This document shows positions 9,335-12,386 of a stretch of 12,386 nt of DNA, in pieces. The translations under genes and the position numbers were made by a program. The stretch lies in assembly GCA_003024985.2 (NCBI GenBank), contig PXIH01S0004258.1. One strand, written 5' to 3'. The DNA comes from Euperipatoides rowelli (Eukaryota > Onychophora > Udeonychophora > Euonychophora > Peripatopsidae). Numbering within the stretch: the stretch's first letter is position 1; each line of letters opens with the position of its first letter. The notes beneath the pieces were generated by a model. It was given only the letters and a program-made list of their open reading frames with translations. It was not told where the DNA came from and searched no databases.

Positions 9335-9665
9335 ATTTTTTGCTTTCCTGCCCTATTAGATCTCTGCCAGTCCCCCCTCAATAACCGTACCTTCCGGTGG
9401 CTGTCTTCCCTACTTAGTTTTTTCTTTCCAGGTGGTTAGTCCCATCCTGACCCAATCAGCCATTTCAAATTTAATCCACCTTATTTTAGTTTTATTTCAG
9501 TATCTCTGACCTACCTCCCATCTGATCTCTTTGTTCCCTTTTTTTATTTTTTCCTTCTACCTCCCCCCCCCTCTTCCTTCCCTTATTTCTATGTTGTTGT
9601 TTTTTAGCTTTTTTTCCCTTCCTTCCCCCTCTTCATTTTTTCCCCTCTGGGTAGGAACCTGCAAA
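9335..9665. repeat. Second CT-rich block
   Basis: A pyrimidine-rich segment distinct from the array before it: longer C runs (CCCCCC, and eight or more Cs near 9565), T runs and unique stretches such as ACCGTACCTTCCGGTGG, with no evident repeat unit. It is more GC-rich than its surroundings. It may belong to the same inserted element as the polypyrimidine array or be an independent untranslated tail of a retroelement. No coding frame was seen. Confidence 0.35.
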
Positions 9666-9690
9666 TCATCCCTTCTGCAGTCGTTTCTTT

Positions 9691-10509
9691 TTTACTATAA
9701 TTATTAGAACATTTATTGATTATTGATGAATGGTGAGCAAGATAAAAAAAAAGAAAACATATTGCATATGCTAATAAATAAATTACATTACATTTGAAAC
9801 TATTGCATTGTTTGCTTTTAGAATTAATTTAACACATTTCATATTTAATTTAAATATAAATTTTTAGAATTAGAAATAAAGATCATTTGGTTTAAAACAC
9901 TTAAAAATGCATCATCTATAGTTGGTTGTAATGATACATAACATAAACTGATCAAATTAAATATGATAGCCATTTGAATGAAATCTCACTACATTTTTAA
10001 TGACTATTTAATAATTATTGTCATATACACAGAATAAAATTAACATAATTAATAATCATGCCTAAATTTTTACAAACTAATAACAAGAAAGTATTATATT
10101 CATTGAAAAAAATGATGCCAAGAATAGGACAACTGCATGATTGAGTAATCAATTTGATATCCAGATTTTTGAAAAAAAATTGATATGCGCAAACAAAAAA
10201 AACACAACATGAAAGTTATCAATTGACGAATTCATGTGACTGTGATGAAGTTTACAGATGTCCTTGACTTTGTTCCACCTTTCACAAATTAGCTATGACT
10301 CATAGCCTATGAGAGTTAAGGGAAAATGAATTGTTTATTGAATTATAAAATTAGCTTGGATCCTGTAGTAAAGTAATGTATAAAATCTGTCTGCTTAGCA
10401 AGACATTTCAATATTTACTGCAGTTCATTACAATGAATGAAATATATACCTAATATATAAGAAGTTTATGAGTTTAAAAACAATCAAATCAATGAGAAAT
10501 ATAACTTGC
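9691..10509. other. Large intron, distal AT-rich part
   Basis: AT-rich sequence next to the GC donor at 10509. The only noted motif is a 13-base palindrome, CTATGACTCATAG (10293-10305), containing an AP-1-type TGACTCA core. No coding region or RNA gene seen. Confidence 0.4.
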
Positions 10510-10573
10510 CTTCTTCTGAACAAAAGTCAGTTGTCTCATCTTCTCTGTCAAGGTCTGTTTGATTATCAGCAGG
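10510..10573 (-). CDS. SZT2: SZT2-like gene, 64-nt acidic-linker exon
   Basis: This is the most upstream exon of the minus-strand gene that I can identify. The acceptor is TTTACAG just above 10573. The exon opens at phase 0 and encodes 21 codons plus one base, beginning PADNQTDLDREDETTDF and ending CSEE. The peptide is acidic and low in hydrophobic residues, like the linker that precedes the conserved middle block of SZT2. The donor reads AAG then GCAAGT: a GC donor that matches the GC-AG consensus well, with no GT nearby. The single leftover G joins AA at the start of the next exon to make GAA, so the frame is kept across 4.4 kb. Earlier exons should lie to the right, but I could not find any. 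The exon call rests on splice signals and phase; the SZT2 assignment comes from its neighbours. Confidence 0.6.
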
Positions 10574-10716
10574 CTGTAAATAATAAAATAAACTTGATTT
10601 ATATTTCACCTTTTTCACATATAATTGTCGAACAAAGTTTAAATGAAACCAAACATTAAAATTATAATATGGTAATGATATTTTCTTCAATATAATGTTT
10701 ATTTTCATCAATCAGT

Positions 10717-11399
10717 CCGTAGAATGCCGAGCAAGGGCGCATGCACTCTTATCGTTCGTTTGGGGAGAAATGGGGAGTGGCGCTCTTGTTCGGCTCCATG
10801 CTAGTAAACCTTAGATTTACCACAATGCATTGCAAAACTGATCAGGCGCTCTTGTTTGGATACAATCAGAATTCCTTAAAAATATTGTTTTTCAAAACGG
10901 CGCCCTTGCTTGACATGCTTCCAAAAAGTTTAGAAAATTGGGTAGTATACACTAAAACATGACATCACACATCAATAAAGGTTGGCTGATATATGTCATG
11001 TGCCAAGTAAGAGCGCCGTCTACGTTAAAACTTTCACTTTTTAATTTACAAGCCTCTTTCATTCTGTTTATGAGGATTCAGCGTTATTTATAGAAGCTAT
11101 ATTTATCTATATGATGTTAAACACATAAAAATGACATCACAGCATAATAATGTCAGATGGTGACATGAAAATTTTTACATGGCGGTCTTGTATGGATACA
11201 CTGTCCTGAACCTTAAAATGAGGTAAAATGAAGCAAAAATCTAGGGGGCGCTCTTGTTTGGATACCCCTTAGATTTCTTTCAGAGTGATAAAAAAATCAA
11301 AGTGCAGTGATGGCGCTCTTATTCGGCGCTCTTTACCTAAATGGGGGGGGGGGGCTGTTCCCCTTGCTTGGTGTGGCGCTCTTGGTCGGCATTCTATGG
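10717..11399. mobile_element. Putative non-autonomous DNA transposon with motif array
   Basis: The segment is bounded by inverted termini: CCGTAGAATGCCGAGCAAGG continuing GCGC at 10717-10740, and its complement at 11376-11399, matching at 21 of 24 bases. It has no coding capacity for a transposase. The interior carries repeated GGCGCTCTTGTTTGG-type motifs, which are related to the terminus itself. It also has two copies of ATGACATCACA and a 12-G run (11343-11354). It is richer in G+C and CpG than the flanks. No clear target-site duplication borders it (CAGT on the left, TATT on the right), so the exact ends or transposition class remain open. It resembles a miniature inverted-repeat element in size and content. 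Confidence 0.5.
10779..11389. repeat. Dispersed GGCGCTCTTGTTYGG motif copies
   Basis: Plus-strand copies start at 10779, 10845, 10899, 11181, 11247, 11312 and 11375, and one minus-strand copy lies at 11017-11003. Several extend to GGATAC (10845, 11181, 11247). A partial GCGCTCTT follows directly at 11326. Spacings are irregular (about 54-280 bases), unlike a tandem satellite. The unique DNA between copies is AT-rich, so the motifs stand out. Confidence 0.65.
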
Positions 11400-12060
11400 T
11401 ATTAGATAAACCCAAAGCAAAATTTCAAATAATATACTAATATTATAATAATACTTTTAGATAATAATAGAACACTTTCAAATTTTCATAATGCTAATAC
11501 TGATAAGCAGATTGTCATTTTCAGCTTGCAGCAAGCCATTTTACAAACTTTCTAACAAGTTGTATCAACAACTACCGTATTTCCTTTTACTAAATCATTC
11601 CTGAGATTTTCGTCCCCTTATAAGCAGTGTTTTCCCCTCATCTGAATACTTTCTCACATAACAAAATTGGCAACATGAACATAAATCAAATACTATTCAG
11701 CAATAGCTGTTATTAAGATTAAACATAACTGCTACTTGATACACTTTAGTTCAGCATTGAAGATATCAGTGAAAAATAGCCAAATATTAAATAGCTTATA
11801 AATTGTGTCACATCCTTTTTTTTTTTTTTTTTGTGGTGAAAAGTTGTTAATAGTGTGGAATCTGATCTCAATGATTAAATGAATCTCAATTCTTCTAAAT
11901 TGGCAGTAATTTAATTTACATTGAAGAAATATTATTCCTCTAAATTTGATGATTTGGGGATTATAGAAACGTAGCTATGGTTATTTGTCATATACTGGAT
12001 ATCCAAACATGGCCCACAAATAACAAAATCACATAAATAGTTATTTTTAATATTAGAAAT
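11400..12060. other. AT-rich stretch with possible repeat remnant
   Basis: No coding exon was found on either strand. At about 11573-11640, TACCGTATTTCC followed by CCCCTTATAAGC and TTTTCCCC resembles the style of short interspersed repeats in many animal genomes that begin TACCGTATTT and carry ATAAGC-CCCC boxes. It is too diverged for a firm call. A 17-base T run lies near 11817. Confidence 0.3.
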
Positions 12061-12085
12061 ATTGGATCCATTGTGGAGACTTTAC

Positions 12086-12247
12086 TTTACGTGCCCCCCG
12101 GATATTGCCGCTACTCATGCGCAAGTTTTGCTTTGGTTTGAACAATATTATCAATTGTTTTTTTGTTTTTTTCTGGTATTTGTCATGACGTAAGATTTTC
12201 CGAGCATGCATAAATACGTATTTTTATAACCAGTTTTGGTGAACATG
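12086..12247 (+). promoter_or_regulatory. Possible promoter and first exon (ATG on donor)
   Basis: About seven CpGs cluster within 160 bases of otherwise CpG-poor DNA. Motifs include ACTCATGCGCAAG (12113-12125, NRF-1-like), TGACGTAA (12186-12193, CREB/ATF type) and a TATA-like CATAAATA (12209-12216). GAACATG follows at 12241-12247 with GTAAGC directly after the ATG, a strong splice donor. A first coding exon consisting only of ATG is a known arrangement, for example in ribosomal protein genes. The rest of the gene would lie beyond the window. It could instead be a chance cluster or an unrelated repeat. Confidence 0.3.
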
Positions 12248-12386
12248 GTAAGCTTTAATTTATTTTATTATTTATTTAGAGTTTTAAATTAGTAATGTTT
12301 GTTAAGTTTGAGAATTGGAGAAAAGTAGAATTTTAGACATGTAATAAAATATTAAAATTATATAAAAAGGGATATTTACATCTTTT

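Noticed and set aside
10468-10659. 63-codon plus-strand open frame
   Set aside because: It lies antisense to the 64-nt exon and extends into AT-rich intron; a shadow frame.
10741-10962. 73-codon plus-strand open frame in the TIR-bounded element
   Set aside because: It runs through the repeated motif copies (LLFG recurs because the motif translates that way). It has no transposase-like residues.
1-12386. CRISPR array, tRNA, rRNA or bacterial operon
   Set aside because: No regularly spaced direct repeats, no complete cloverleaf or rRNA signature, and the spliced gene structure is eukaryotic.

Overview
The window is AT-rich (roughly 70-75% A+T by eye), intron-bearing eukaryotic DNA with one unresolved base (N at 8887), homopolymer and G runs, mobile-element-like repeats and no operon-like gene packing. 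The peptides it encodes look metazoan. The species cannot be fixed from the sequence; an AT-rich invertebrate fits best.

The main gene lies on the minus strand and is read from high to low coordinates. Exons at 10573-10510, 6111-5824, 5689-5452, 3899-3852 and 3677-3594 encode part of a protein that I recognise, from remembered family motifs, as SZT2. SZT2 is the giant scaffold of the KICSTOR complex, which holds GATOR1 on the lysosome and restrains mTORC1 when amino acids are scarce. The stretch covers only the middle of the protein: an acidic linker, the block running from MPPLFVQL through SLPTCL and DLQITMDILCLTL, and the block running from LLVEDEI to KSPHRST. The first intron uses a GC-AG splice pair. 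The 5452/3899 junction is one base out of phase, although the protein alignment there is continuous. Further left, likely exons at 3486-3459 (weak), 2569-2488 and about 2365-2208 follow on the same strand. They do not clearly match SZT2, and a second phase break falls between the last two.

The 4.4 kb intron between 10510 and 6111 is the repeat-rich part. It holds an imperfect inverted repeat (7317-7425), a CpG-richer patch (7600-8230), a long degenerate polypyrimidine array (about 8373-9105) and a second CT-rich block (about 9335-9665). Upstream of the 64-nt exon lies a 683-bp segment (10717-11399) with 24-bp terminal inverted repeats. It is studded with copies of GGCGCTCTTGTTTGG, looks like a non-autonomous transposon, and is the most unusual object here.

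Two compact stem-loops (2035-2078 and 4584-4659) lie in the left half. A block of inverted GCTCCCA motifs next to a B-box-like sequence lies at 191-275. The right end (about 12086-12247) has clustered CpGs, a TGACGTAA site and an ATG directly on a splice donor, which suggests a promoter and minimal first coding exon on the plus strand. The remaining long stretches are AT-rich intron or intergenic DNA in which I see no gene.
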